DNA of 8,505 bases from an uncultured candidate division WPS-2 bacterium (GTDB lineage: Bacteria > Vulcanimicrobiota > Vulcanimicrobiia > Vulcanimicrobiales > Vulcanimicrobiaceae): the NCBI GenBank assembly GCA_937927945.1, contig CALEYW010000056.1, positions 1 through 8,505 on the forward strand, given 5' to 3'. Both the position numbers and the translations under genes were made by a program. Shown here in pieces: positions 1 through 7,192 of the stretch. Under the pieces are notes generated by a model, which had not been told where the DNA came from, made no database searches, and saw only the letters and a list, made by a program, of their open reading frames with translations. Positions within the stretch are counted from its first letter, which is position 1. Each line of letters starts with the position of its first letter.

Positions 1-44
1 CACGCGTAAGATCGTCGGCAGCGTCAGATGTGTATAAGAGACAG
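1..44 (+). other. Residual Illumina Nextera adapter (not genomic)
   Basis: Bases 1-3 (CAC) match the end of the Nextera i5 primer. Bases 4-11 (GCGTAAGA) look like an 8-base i5 index; I recall this as index 517. Bases 12-25 (TCGTCGGCAGCGTC) are the Nextera read-1 sequence, and 26-44 (AGATGTGTATAAGAGACAG) are the 19-bp Tn5 mosaic end. All these parts occur in the right order with no gap, so this is library-preparation sequence left at a contig end, not a natural Tn5 end. Genomic sequence begins at 45. A GTG at 30 inside the mosaic end is in frame with the following regulator gene and gives a false start. Confidence 0.97.
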
Positions 45-113
45 CCCCTGCGTCGTGCGGACCCATCCCGAAGTGAGCATCTTCCGCGGCTGGGGCGTCT
101 CGATCTAACCGCC

Positions 114-515
114 TTGCCCGCATTTTTCTCGGTCGATCCGCACGGCGGGGCGCCGCTGTACCTCCAGCTGACCGAACAGATCAAACGCGCGGTCGCGCTG
201 GGTGCGCTGGCGCCGGGCGAACGCCTTCCCACGGTGAAGAACCTCGCGCATCAGTTGAAGCTGAACGCGAACACCGTGGCGCGCGTCTACCGCGACCTGG
301 AGCGCGACGGCATCATCGACACCTCGCCCGGCCGCGGGTCGTTCGTCCGCGAAAACGGTGCTGTCGGCGAGTCCCGCCGCGTGGCGACCGACGTCACGGA
401 GCGCGCGATCGCCGATGCGGTCCGCGAAGCCCGGTCGCTCGGCGTCACCGAGAATGAAGTGCGAACGATCGCCGACGCGTCGATCGCCCGCTGGTACACG
501 GAGGAGAAGAAGTGA
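114..515 (+). CDS. GntR-family (YtrA-type) transcriptional regulator
   Basis: Likely a DNA-binding repressor of the ABC transporter genes that follow. From the TTG at 114 the protein has 133 residues, the usual size for the short YtrA branch of GntR regulators. Residues about 14-80 form the GntR winged helix-turn-helix: APLYLQLTEQIKRAV, then GERLPTVKNLA, then NANTVARVYRDLERDGII and the wing GRGSFV. A short helical tail of about 45 residues (ERAIADAVREA to the end) takes the place of a large effector domain, as in YtrA proteins, where it serves dimerisation. The start is uncertain. The frame is open back through the adapter, so any start before 114 in genomic sequence begins at or after 45. 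TTG 114 puts the conserved FFSVDPHGGAPLY just after the N-terminus but lacks a well-spaced ribosome site. The stop overlaps the next start (GTGA). By analogy with ytr operons it probably binds upstream of itself, but that DNA is missing. Confidence 0.88.
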   Translation: MPAFFSVDPHGGAPLYLQLTEQIKRAVALGALAPGERLPTVKNLAHQLKLNANTVARVYRDLERDGIIDTSPGRGSFVRENGAVGESRRVATDVTERAIADAVREARSLGVTENEVRTIADASIARWYTEEKK

Positions 516-1381
516 TCGCAATCAGCGGTCTGGTCAAGCGCTATCGCGATGTCGTCGCGGTCGACGGGGTCACGCTCGAGGTCCCGACCGGTTCGGTCTG
601 CGGATTGCTCGGACGCAACGGAGCGGGCAAGACCACGACGTTCAAATGTCTGCTGGGTTTCGCCAAGCCCGACGCGGGCGAGGTGCGCTTCAACGGTGCG
701 CCGCTCGCACCGGAAACGTTCGCGAAGCTCGGCTACGTCCCGGAGCGTCCGGCGCTGTATCTGTGGCTGACGGTCCAACAGCACCTCGAGATCGCGCGGC
801 GTTCGCAGCCGGCGTACGACGATGCGTTCGCCCGCGAACTGCTCGCGACGTTCCGTCTCGACGGGCGCAAGAAAGCCGGCCGGCTCTCGAAGGGCCAGCA
901 AACCGCGCTTTCGCTCATCGTCGCACTCTCGACGCGGCCGAGCGTGCTCATCCTCGATGAGCCGGCCAGCGGACTCGATCCGGTGATGCAGCGGGTCGTG
1001 CTCGACCTCCTGATCGACGCGGCGACGAGCGGCGCGACGATCCTGCTCTCCTCGCATCAGATCGGCCAGATCGATCGCGCCGCGGATCGGGTCGCGATCA
1101 TGCGCGACGGGAAGATCGTGATCGCCGGCGAGCTCGACGATCTGCGCGAAGCCTCGCGCGTCGTCGAGGCGACGTTCATCGGCTCCGTACCGGATCTCGG
1201 CGGGCTCGAACGCGAAATGCGGATCGAACAGATCGGCACCAGCGTGCGCGCGCATGCGAACGGAAAGGCCGACGCCGTCGCCGCGCGCTTCGGCGCGCTC
1301 GGCGCCGCGGGCGTACGCGTGCTGGACACCTCCCTTGAAGATCTCTTCCTCGATGCCGTCGACGACGGAGGGACGCTCTGA
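512..1381 (+). CDS. ABC transporter ATP-binding protein (ABC-2 type)
   Basis: ATPase subunit that should drive the membrane protein encoded next. All nucleotide-binding motifs are visible: Walker A GRNGAGKT (residues 34-41), signature LSKGQQ (125-130; the family usually has LSxGQ), Walker B VLILDEP (145-151), D-loop SGLDP just after it, and switch histidine H182. The Q-loop position reads GYVPERPAL (74-82), with Glu rather than Gln, as is common in ABC-2 exporter ATPases. A C-terminal extension (about 225-289) follows the nucleotide-binding domain, also typical of this group. Length is 289 residues. It starts with GTG inside the regulator's stop (GTGA, 4-base overlap) behind a purine-rich GAGGAGAAGA ribosome site, so translation is probably coupled. 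The cargo cannot be inferred; YtrB-like and drug or bacteriocin exporters share this architecture. Confidence 0.95.
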   Translation: MIAISGLVKRYRDVVAVDGVTLEVPTGSVCGLLGRNGAGKTTTFKCLLGFAKPDAGEVRFNGAPLAPETFAKLGYVPERPALYLWLTVQQHLEIARRSQPAYDDAFARELLATFRLDGRKKAGRLSKGQQTALSLIVALSTRPSVLILDEPASGLDPVMQRVVLDLLIDAATSGATILLSSHQIGQIDRAADRVAIMRDGKIVIAGELDDLREASRVVEATFIGSVPDLGGLEREMRIEQIGTSVRAHANGKADAVAARFGALGAAGVRVLDTSLEDLFLDAVDDGGTL

Positions 1382-2142
1382 TGCACTACGTGGAGCTGAT
1401 GCGCGCACGGCGCGTGCTCATTGGATACGGCATCGCGTTGCTGGCGATCATCGCGGTGACCGCCCTCACCGTGCTCGCCGGGCCCGGCCACGTTCATACC
1501 GACTTCAAGCGGGGCAGCGCGCCGATCATTCTCTCGAGCAACCTCATCGCGGGCTGCATCTTCGGTGCGCTGATCGTCGCGACGCTGATGATCTCGGGGT
1601 TGAGTGCCGAAGCCACGACCACGCCGATCATCTGGACGCGGCCGACGCCGCGCGACACGATCGCCTGGCGCTACGTCGCGATCGATTTGGCGACGATCGT
1701 CCTCGCCTTTTTGGCTACGGTAGCGTGTGTATACGTGGTGTTGGCGATCGTCGGCCTGATCAAGTACGCGGTCTACGACCCGAGGTCCATGTCGATCGCG
1801 CTGCTCGGACTCGGTACGGCAGCGATGTGGTACGGCTTGGTGTCCGCTGCGGCGGCCCGTCTGCCGGGTCGCGGATCGATGCTGGCCGGCTTGAGCTGGG
1901 TAGTCTTCCTGGCGATTGGCGGGCTCACCGCGGCGCCGTTCCCGGCCCTCGTTCACGGGCTGGTCGACGCGCTCAACTACCTCAACCCGCTCGCCTACTT
2001 CAGCGGAATCAATACCAGCAACGCGGACAGCCTTTCGGCGATGGTTTCCTTGAACGTCGTGGCACGCGCGTCGATCACGTGGGTGATCGGACTCGTCGCG
2101 ATCTTTGCAAGCGTTCGGCTCTGGTCGACGCGGGAGGCGTGA
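1381..2142 (+). CDS. ABC-2 type transporter permease
   Basis: Inner-membrane partner of the preceding ATPase, 253 residues. About six hydrophobic helices can be read: around residues 13-34 (VLIGYGIALLAIIAVTALTV), 51-75 (SNLIAGCIFGALIVATLMIS), 98-123 (DLATIVLAFLATVACVYVV), 138-158 (MSIALLGLGTAAMWYGLVS), 167-197 (LAGLSWVVFLAIGGLTAAPF) and 229-246 (ASITWVIGLVAIFASV). This is the usual ABC-2 layout, with a short cytoplasmic loop WTRPTPRDTIAWR after helix 2, likely contacting the ATPase. The ATG shares one base with the ATPase stop (TGATG), indicating translational coupling. Sequence similarity to named permeases is not obvious by eye, so the call rests on helix pattern and gene pairing. Confidence 0.9.
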   Translation: MHYVELMRARRVLIGYGIALLAIIAVTALTVLAGPGHVHTDFKRGSAPIILSSNLIAGCIFGALIVATLMISGLSAEATTTPIIWTRPTPRDTIAWRYVAIDLATIVLAFLATVACVYVVLAIVGLIKYAVYDPRSMSIALLGLGTAAMWYGLVSAAAARLPGRGSMLAGLSWVVFLAIGGLTAAPFPALVHGLVDALNYLNPLAYFSGINTSNADSLSAMVSLNVVARASITWVIGLVAIFASVRLWSTREA

Positions 2143-2143
2143 G

Positions 2144-2329
2144 ATGACCATTCTGGCGACCCATTTCTCCCTCGTCCTCGGCGCGTGGCGTCTGCGCGTG
2201 CGCATCGACCTCGACGAGCCGCGGGAAGCGGACGTCGACGAGAGCGCGACGTCGCGCCGGCAGGCGGACGAGCGTACGAGCGTGCCGCAGCGCGATCTGC
2301 CGAGCTTTGCACCCTGGGGACGGGGCTAG
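2144..2329 (+). CDS. Small hypothetical protein in the ABC operon (61 aa)
   Basis: I do not recognise this protein. It starts at an ATG one base after the permease stop, with a good ribosome site (GGGAGG, 2132-2137, six bases before the ATG). That spacing favours a real, co-translated gene, although a longer in-frame reading from 2105 overlaps the permease. The N-terminal 25 residues (MTILATHFSLVLGAWRLRVR and on to IDLDEP) look like one or two beta strands or a short amphipathic stretch. The rest is polar, rich in Asp, Glu and Arg, and probably disordered, ending PSFAPWGRG. There is no clear transmembrane helix, signal peptide or metal motif. It could be an accessory subunit of the transporter or a chance ORF in GC-rich DNA. 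Confidence 0.55.
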   Translation: MTILATHFSLVLGAWRLRVRIDLDEPREADVDESATSRRQADERTSVPQRDLPSFAPWGRG

Positions 2330-2376
2330 CAGGTCTGTCGCGGAGAGTTCGCTTCGGGCACGGCGAAGGGAAGGCT

Positions 2377-3765
2377 ATGCTCGCTCCGCATGCCGACGCC
2401 CTCATCGATCACGTTCGCGCCAACCGCGATCGTTATGTCGAGGAACTCAAGGCGTGGATCGCCGTTCCCTCGATCTCCGCGCAGCCGGAGCACGCGGCCG
2501 ACGTCCGGCGCTCCGCCGAACACGCCGTCGCGCGGATGCGCGCCGCCGGCCTGACCGAAGCCGAAGTCCTCGAGACCGGCGGCCATCCGGTCGCCTACGG
2601 CGCCTGGCTCGGCGCACCGGGTGCGCCGACCATCCTGATCTACGGGCACCACGACGTGCAGCCGGACGATCCGCTGGAGTTGTGGACCTCGCCGCCGTTC
2701 GCCGCCGAGGTGCGCGACGGAAAGATCTACGGCCGCGGCGCCGTCGACGACAAGGGCCAGTGTTTGATGCATCTGGCCGCGCTGGAAGCGCACCTGCGCG
2801 TGAACGGGAAGCTCCCGATCAACGTCAAGGTCGTGATCGAAGGCGAAGAAGAGATCGGCTCGATGAACTTCGAGCCGTTCCTCGCGCGCGAGAAGGAGCG
2901 GCTGCGTTGCGACGTCGTCGTCGTCTCCGACACCGCCGTGTTCGCGGAGGACGTTCCGTCGCTGACGACGTCATTGCGCGGCATGGTCGGCTGGGAAGTC
3001 ACGGTGCACGGTCCGACCGCCGATCTGCACTCCGGCTACTATGGCGGGATCGTGAAGAACCCGCTCGAGGCGCTCGCGCAGATGCTGGCTGCGCTCAAGG
3101 ATGCGCACGGGCGCGTTGTGGTGCCCGGCTTCTACGACGGCGTGCGCGAGCTTTCCGCGCAAGAACGTGCGGAGATCGCCGCGCTCCCGTTCGATCCCGC
3201 GAAGGAAGCGCACGCGCTCGGGGTCCCCGAACTCGACGGGGAGAGCGCGCGGTTGCCGCTCGAGCGGATGTGGATGCGGCCGACGCTCGAGATCAACGGC
3301 ATGTACGGCGGTTATCAAGGCGCGGGCTCGAAGACGATCATCCCGTCGTACGCGAAGGCGAAGCTGACGGCGCGCCTGGTGCCGCATCAGGACCCGACGC
3401 AGGTCAAAGCCGCCGTCACGTCCTTCCTCAAACGAATCGCGCCGAAAAGCGTGACGGTTGAGGTCTCCGACCACCATGACGTGCGCGCCGTCGAGACCTC
3501 CCGCGACCATCCTGCCGTCGCGGCGGCGGCACGCGCGATGGAGCTCGGCTTCGGCAAACCGCCCGTCTTCATCGGCACCGGCGGCACGATCGGTCCCGTC
3601 TCGTCGTTCGACCGCATCCTGCACTTGCCGCAGGTGCTGATCGGCGTCGGGCTGCCCGACGACGCCATTCATGCGCCGAACGAGAAGTTCGACTTGAGCC
3701 AATTCTTCGGCGGCATCGAGACGATGACGTACCTGTACGACGAACTCGCCGCGGCCCTGAAATGA
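2377..3765 (+). CDS. M20-family metallodipeptidase
   Basis: Cytoplasmic zinc-type peptidase of the M20 family, in the dipeptidase branch related to carnosinase/CNDP; it probably cleaves dipeptides or removes N-terminal residues from short peptides. Length is 462 residues, normal for the branch. Active-site motifs are complete: GHHDVQP (metal ligand H91 and D93), GRGAVDDKGQ (bridging D124), EGEEEIGS (general base E158, ligand E159), VVVSDT (D185) and DAIHAPNE (ligand H432). The lid or dimerisation segment after about residue 205 includes LHSGYYGG, and GTGGTIGP precedes the last ligand. I chose ATG 2377 because it is preceded by GAAGGGAAGG and gives the standard N-terminus. Longer readings from 2185 add an Arg-rich stretch that is the small upstream gene read out of frame. 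It overlaps the methyltransferase by 4 bases. The exact substrate is unknown. Confidence 0.95.
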   Translation: MLAPHADALIDHVRANRDRYVEELKAWIAVPSISAQPEHAADVRRSAEHAVARMRAAGLTEAEVLETGGHPVAYGAWLGAPGAPTILIYGHHDVQPDDPLELWTSPPFAAEVRDGKIYGRGAVDDKGQCLMHLAALEAHLRVNGKLPINVKVVIEGEEEIGSMNFEPFLAREKERLRCDVVVVSDTAVFAEDVPSLTTSLRGMVGWEVTVHGPTADLHSGYYGGIVKNPLEALAQMLAALKDAHGRVVVPGFYDGVRELSAQERAEIAALPFDPAKEAHALGVPELDGESARLPLERMWMRPTLEINGMYGGYQGAGSKTIIPSYAKAKLTARLVPHQDPTQVKAAVTSFLKRIAPKSVTVEVSDHHDVRAVETSRDHPAVAAAARAMELGFGKPPVFIGTGGTIGPVSSFDRILHLPQVLIGVGLPDDAIHAPNEKFDLSQFFGGIETMTYLYDELAAALK

Positions 3766-4511
3766 ATCCGACCGGACGCTTCGCCGATCGCGCGACCGAC
3801 TACGTCGTCGGGCGTCCGTCGTATCCCGACGCCGCGATCGACGTGCTGTTCGAGGGTTTGGGCGATACCGCCGACGTGCTCGTCGCCGACGTCGGTGCCG
3901 GAACGGGGATCTCGTCGCGCCTGCTCGCGGCGCGCGGCGCGCGCGTGCTGGCGATCGAACCGAACGCCGCGATGCGCGACGCCGCCGAACCGCACCCGCT
4001 GGTCGAGTGGATGGCGGCGACCGGCGAGTGGACCGGGCTGAGCGAGGCCAGCGTCGATCTGGTCACGGCGTTTCAGGCGTTCCACTGGGTCGATCATCGC
4101 AAAGCGCTGCGTGAGTTCGTGCGCATCCTGCGGCCCGGCGGACGCGCGGCGGTCGTCTACAACGAGCGCGACGAAAGGGATCCGTTCACCGCGGAATACG
4201 GCGCTCTCGTGCGCCGCTACCAGACCGACGATACCGAGAAGCGGCGACTCGAGGCGCAGGCCGCGTTCGAAGCGTTCGAAGGGTGGCACAAGCCGCGCCG
4301 GCTGACGTTTCGGAACGAACACGTGCTGGACTCCGCCGGCATCAGCGCGCGCACGAGCAGCACTTCGTATCTTCCAAAGGTCGGCTCCGCTGCTGAAGCA
4401 CTGCAAGAGGAGGCCCACGGCCTCGTCGCGCGTTACGCCCTCAACGGCCTCGTGAGGTTGGTGATGAAGACCATCGTCATCGTCGGAGACGTCGGCGGAG
4501 ACGGCGGCTGA
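3762..4511 (+). CDS. Class I SAM-dependent methyltransferase
   Basis: Rossmann-fold methyltransferase of the Methyltransf_11/UbiE-like type, 249 residues. Motif I is VADVGAGTG (D43 to G49), the acidic residue binding the SAM ribose is E66 in VLAIEPN, and the post-motif region has AFQAFHWVD (103-111) and RILRPGGRAAVVY (121-133). The opening FADRATDYVVGRPSYPDAAID is typical of a common bacterial family of unknown substrate. The ATG lies in the dipeptidase stop (ATGA), so the two are probably translated together. The C-terminus after residue 235 ends in a Gly/Asp-rich tail (GDVGGDGG) encoded by short imperfect GTCGGAGAC-type repeats. The family usually ends in a beta strand near here, so the last few residues may be a drifted end. 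The substrate cannot be told from the sequence. Confidence 0.92.
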   Translation: MNPTGRFADRATDYVVGRPSYPDAAIDVLFEGLGDTADVLVADVGAGTGISSRLLAARGARVLAIEPNAAMRDAAEPHPLVEWMAATGEWTGLSEASVDLVTAFQAFHWVDHRKALREFVRILRPGGRAAVVYNERDERDPFTAEYGALVRRYQTDDTEKRRLEAQAAFEAFEGWHKPRRLTFRNEHVLDSAGISARTSSTSYLPKVGSAAEALQEEAHGLVARYALNGLVRLVMKTIVIVGDVGGDGG

Positions 4512-4559
4512 TGTTCACCGAGCCGAAACGTCCCGGCAATGATCCCAAGTGAGAATGCG

Positions 4560-5129
4560 ATGAGTGATATGCAGCTCGAGTCCTTACGAAGGTCGTTCTC
4601 CGTTCGCGAGTTCCACCGTATGGGCGAAATCGGAATCTTCGGGCCGGACGAGCAGGTAGAACTGCTCGACGGTCAGCTGATCGCCGTGCCGCCGATGGGC
4701 GAGCGACATTGGTCGCTCGTATCGCGCATGCACCGTGTGCTCGCGCATCGGACCGCCGGACGCGCGACCGTCGTGGCGCAATTGCCCGTCGTGTTGGCCG
4801 GCGACTCGGAGCCGCTGCCCGACGTCGCAGTCCTTCGATACGATCCTCGCGATTACGAGACCGGAAAGCCAAGCGTAGCCGACATCTTCGTCCTTGTCGA
4901 AGTTGCCGATTCGTCGTTGGCGCTCGATCGCACCACGAAGTTGAGGTTGTACGAACGCGCGCGCGTTCCGGAGTACTGGATCGTCAACGTTCGCGAAGGC
5001 ACGATCACATCGCATCGCGATCCTCACGCCGACGGTTATCGAGTCGTACATGAGTACGGACGCGACGCGCTCATCGATCTCCCGGGCTTCCCCGACGTCA
5101 TCATTACCGTCGAAGAGTTGCTCGGCTGA
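4560..5129 (+). CDS. Uma2-family (DUF820) PD-(D/E)XK nuclease-fold protein
   Basis: Member of the Uma2 family, which has a restriction-endonuclease-like fold but mostly unknown function. It has 189 residues from ATG 4560. Visible family features are FHRMGEIGIF followed by EQVELLDGQLI (residues 32-41), RHW near 49, PLPDVAVLR with D88 as the likely catalytic Asp, LVEVADSS with E114, then DRTTKLRLYERARVPEYWIVN with K127 and the conserved PEYW. The D/E/K set of the nuclease core therefore appears intact. An in-frame ATG at 4539 would add seven residues. I prefer 4560 because AAGTGAGA precedes it, but neither site is strong. Its TGA is overlapped by the presumed CTG start of the next gene. Uma2 genes often occur in many copies per genome, so neighbourhood says little about function. 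Confidence 0.88.
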   Translation: MSDMQLESLRRSFSVREFHRMGEIGIFGPDEQVELLDGQLIAVPPMGERHWSLVSRMHRVLAHRTAGRATVVAQLPVVLAGDSEPLPDVAVLRYDPRDYETGKPSVADIFVLVEVADSSLALDRTTKLRLYERARVPEYWIVNVREGTITSHRDPHADGYRVVHEYGRDALIDLPGFPDVIITVEELLG

Positions 5130-7183
5130 GCGCGCCCAAGCTTCGCATCGGGATCGACGTCGGGGGCACGTTCACCGACGTCGTTGCGGTCGATGCTGCG
5201 ACGCGCTTGATGATCGCCTCGGTGAAGGTGCCGACGACACACGACCATCCGGACGGCGTCGCCGCAGGGATCGTTGCCGGCCTGGCACGGATTTTGGACG
5301 ACCATGCGATCGACCCGGCGGCCATCGCGTTCATCGCGCACTCGACGACGCAGGCGACCAACGCGCTCCTGGAAGGGGACGTCGCTCGCGTCGGCATCGT
5401 CACGCTCGGCGGACCTATCGGCCGCGCGTTCGCGCGCTTTGCGCCGTTCGCGCTGGCCGAGGGAATCCGCTTCGAGCCGCTGTGGTTCGACGGGCGCGAT
5501 CCGGGCGTGCTCGACGCAATGGCGGCTGCCGGGATAGAAGCGCTGGCGGTGAGCGAGGCGTTCTCGGTCGATCGGCCGCAACGCGAAGCAGCGCTGGTCG
5601 GCGCGGCGCGGACGCGCGGGCTCGCCGCGACGAGCGGCGCCGAGGTCTCGACGCAATACGGCCTGCGCGCGCGAACGCGCACGGCGGCGCTGAACGCGGC
5701 GATCCTGCCGCGCATGCTGCGCACGTCGCGCGTCACGGCCCGCGCCGTAGCCGACGCGCGCATCCCCGCTCCGCTCATGATCATGCGCAGCGACGGCGGC
5801 GTGATGGACGTCGCCGAGGTGGAGCGCCGCCCGATCCTCACCATGCTCTCCGGGCCGGCGGCCGGGATCGCCGGCGCGCTGTTCCACGAGAACGTCACCG
5901 ATGGGATCTTCATCGAGGTGGGCGGGACGAGCGCGGACGTCTCGGTGATCCGGCGCGGTCAGCCGCAGATGCGCCCGGCGCGCATCGGTGGTCATCGCAC
6001 GCTCCTGCGGACGCTGGACGTGCGCACGATCGCCGTCGCGGGCGGTTCGCTGGCGCGCATCGCGGGCGGCCGGGTCGTCGAGATCGGACCGCGTTCGGCG
6101 CACATCGCCGGCTATCGTTACGCGGCGTTCACCGATCCCGACGTCGTGCGAACGGCACGCGCCGCCCTCGACGGCGGGATCGTCGCGCTCGCCGCCGCCG
6201 ACGGCACGCGCATCGCCGTGACGCCGACCTGCGCGGCCAACGTCGCGGACACGGTTCCGTCCGACGCATTCGCGCGCGGCGATGCCCTCGCGGCACGGCT
6301 CGCCTGCGAGATCGCCGGCGCGGCGCTCGGCATGAGCGCCGATGTACTCGCGACGGCGATCCTCGATCGCGCGACCGAACGGCTGCGCGCGACGATCGAC
6401 GAGCTGATCGCCGACTACGCGCTCGATCGCGCGACCGTCGTCTTGGTCGGCGGCGGCGGCGGCGCGGCGGCGCTCGTCCCGTACGCGGCGCAGAGGCTCG
6501 GATTCGCGCATCGCATCGCGCGCGACGCGCAGGTGATCTCGCCGCTCGGCGTTGCGCTCGCGCTCGTCCGGGAAGTCGTCGAGCGAACGATCGTCGATCC
6601 CACTCCCGACGATCTTGCCCGGATTCGGCGCGAGGCGATCGACGCCGCGATCGCGTCCGGCGCGGCGCCCGAACGCGTCGAAGTCGCGATCGAAGTCGAC
6701 ACGGCGCGCAATCGCGTGCGCGCGTCCGCTTCAGGCGCCACCGCACTCGTCGAAGGGACGCAGTCAGCGGTGGACGTCGGCGACGACGTGCGGCTGGCCG
6801 TCGCGGCCGCGCACCTGCGCATCGCGCCGAGCGACGTGCGCAATGTCGCCGCGACCGACGCGCTCGCGATCCTCGCATCGCCGCGCGAGAGCGCCGTCGT
6901 CGACGCACGCGGCGTCGTGCGGCTGATCCTCCCGGGCGCGCACGCGCGCACCGTGCGCTGCGCCGACGTCCCCGCCGCGCTGGCGCGCGCGATCGACGAC
7001 GACACGACGTTCGGCGACGTCGGCCGCGCGCTTCCCGACGTCTTCGTGCTGCGCGGCTCGCGGATCGGCGAGTTCGCCGGCATGGCGGAAGCGGCCCAGA
7101 TCGCAGCGCTCGTCCGCGACGAACTCGCCGGCGTCGACGACGACGAGCGCGTCGTCGTCATGACCGTGCCGAAACGCGCGTAG
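5126..7183 (+). CDS. Hydantoinase/oxoprolinase A-like protein (HyuA family)
   Basis: ATP-dependent hydantoinase/5-oxoprolinase A-type protein of the ASKHA fold. Known relatives hydrolyse hydantoins or 5-oxoproline; this one's substrate is unknown. From CTG 5126 it has 685 residues, the family's usual size. The N-terminal domain has LRIGIDVGGTFTDVV (residues 6-20, phosphate-1 loop) and HSTTQATNALLE (72-83). The central domain has LRARTRTAALNAAILP, IMRSDGGVMDV, TMLSGPAAGIAGAL, FIEVGGTSADVS (about 262-273, with Ala where relatives usually have Thr) and VVLVGGGGGAAAL (438-450). The C-terminal 190 residues are less conserved. The first ATG, GTG or TTG in frame is at 5207 and would remove the phosphate-1 loop. 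An in-frame stop sits at 5051-5053, and the only ATG/GTG/TTG/CTG codon between is CTG 5126, preceded by GAAGAG eight bases upstream and overlapping the uma2 stop (CTGA). No B subunit follows. Confidence 0.9.
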   Translation: MSAPKLRIGIDVGGTFTDVVAVDAATRLMIASVKVPTTHDHPDGVAAGIVAGLARILDDHAIDPAAIAFIAHSTTQATNALLEGDVARVGIVTLGGPIGRAFARFAPFALAEGIRFEPLWFDGRDPGVLDAMAAAGIEALAVSEAFSVDRPQREAALVGAARTRGLAATSGAEVSTQYGLRARTRTAALNAAILPRMLRTSRVTARAVADARIPAPLMIMRSDGGVMDVAEVERRPILTMLSGPAAGIAGALFHENVTDGIFIEVGGTSADVSVIRRGQPQMRPARIGGHRTLLRTLDVRTIAVAGGSLARIAGGRVVEIGPRSAHIAGYRYAAFTDPDVVRTARAALDGGIVALAAADGTRIAVTPTCAANVADTVPSDAFARGDALAARLACEIAGAALGMSADVLATAILDRATERLRATIDELIADYALDRATVVLVGGGGGAAALVPYAAQRLGFAHRIARDAQVISPLGVALALVREVVERTIVDPTPDDLARIRREAIDAAIASGAAPERVEVAIEVDTARNRVRASASGATALVEGTQSAVDVGDDVRLAVAAAHLRIAPSDVRNVAATDALAILASPRESAVVDARGVVRLILPGAHARTVRCADVPAALARAIDDDTTFGDVGRALPDVFVLRGSRIGEFAGMAEAAQIAALVRDELAGVDDDERVVVMTVPKRA

Positions 7184-7192
7184 CGCGCCGAG

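Noticed and set aside
26..44. A Tn5 mosaic end as evidence of a natural transposon
   Set aside because: It is preceded by the Nextera read-1 sequence and index at a sequence end, so it is library adapter.
30..113. Extended N-terminus of the GntR-family regulator from GTG 30
   Set aside because: The first 15 bases of that reading are Tn5 mosaic-end adapter, and the following residues do not look like the family.
2185..2376. 64-residue N-terminal extension of the M20 dipeptidase
   Set aside because: Overlaps the small upstream gene out of frame, is Arg/Ala-rich, and ATG 2377 has a good ribosome site and gives the standard family N-terminus.
3669..4418. 249-codon minus-strand reading opposite the methyltransferase
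   Set aside because: The plus strand holds SAM-binding motifs in a normal-length protein; the antisense reading has no recognisable motif.
4481..4508. Short GTCGGAGAC-like repeats at the methyltransferase end as a regulatory or CRISPR-like array
   Set aside because: Only two or three imperfect copies within coding sequence; too short and irregular to be more than a low-complexity tail.
5036..6511. Long minus-strand reading (491 codons) opposite the hydantoinase-like gene
   Set aside because: Arg/Asp-rich, repetitive composition typical of antisense frames in GC-rich DNA; the plus strand has clear family motifs.
7184..7192. Shared terminator between the convergent hydantoinase-like and DUF4870-like genes
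   Set aside because: Only 9 bases separate the stops and no stem with a T-run is visible there.
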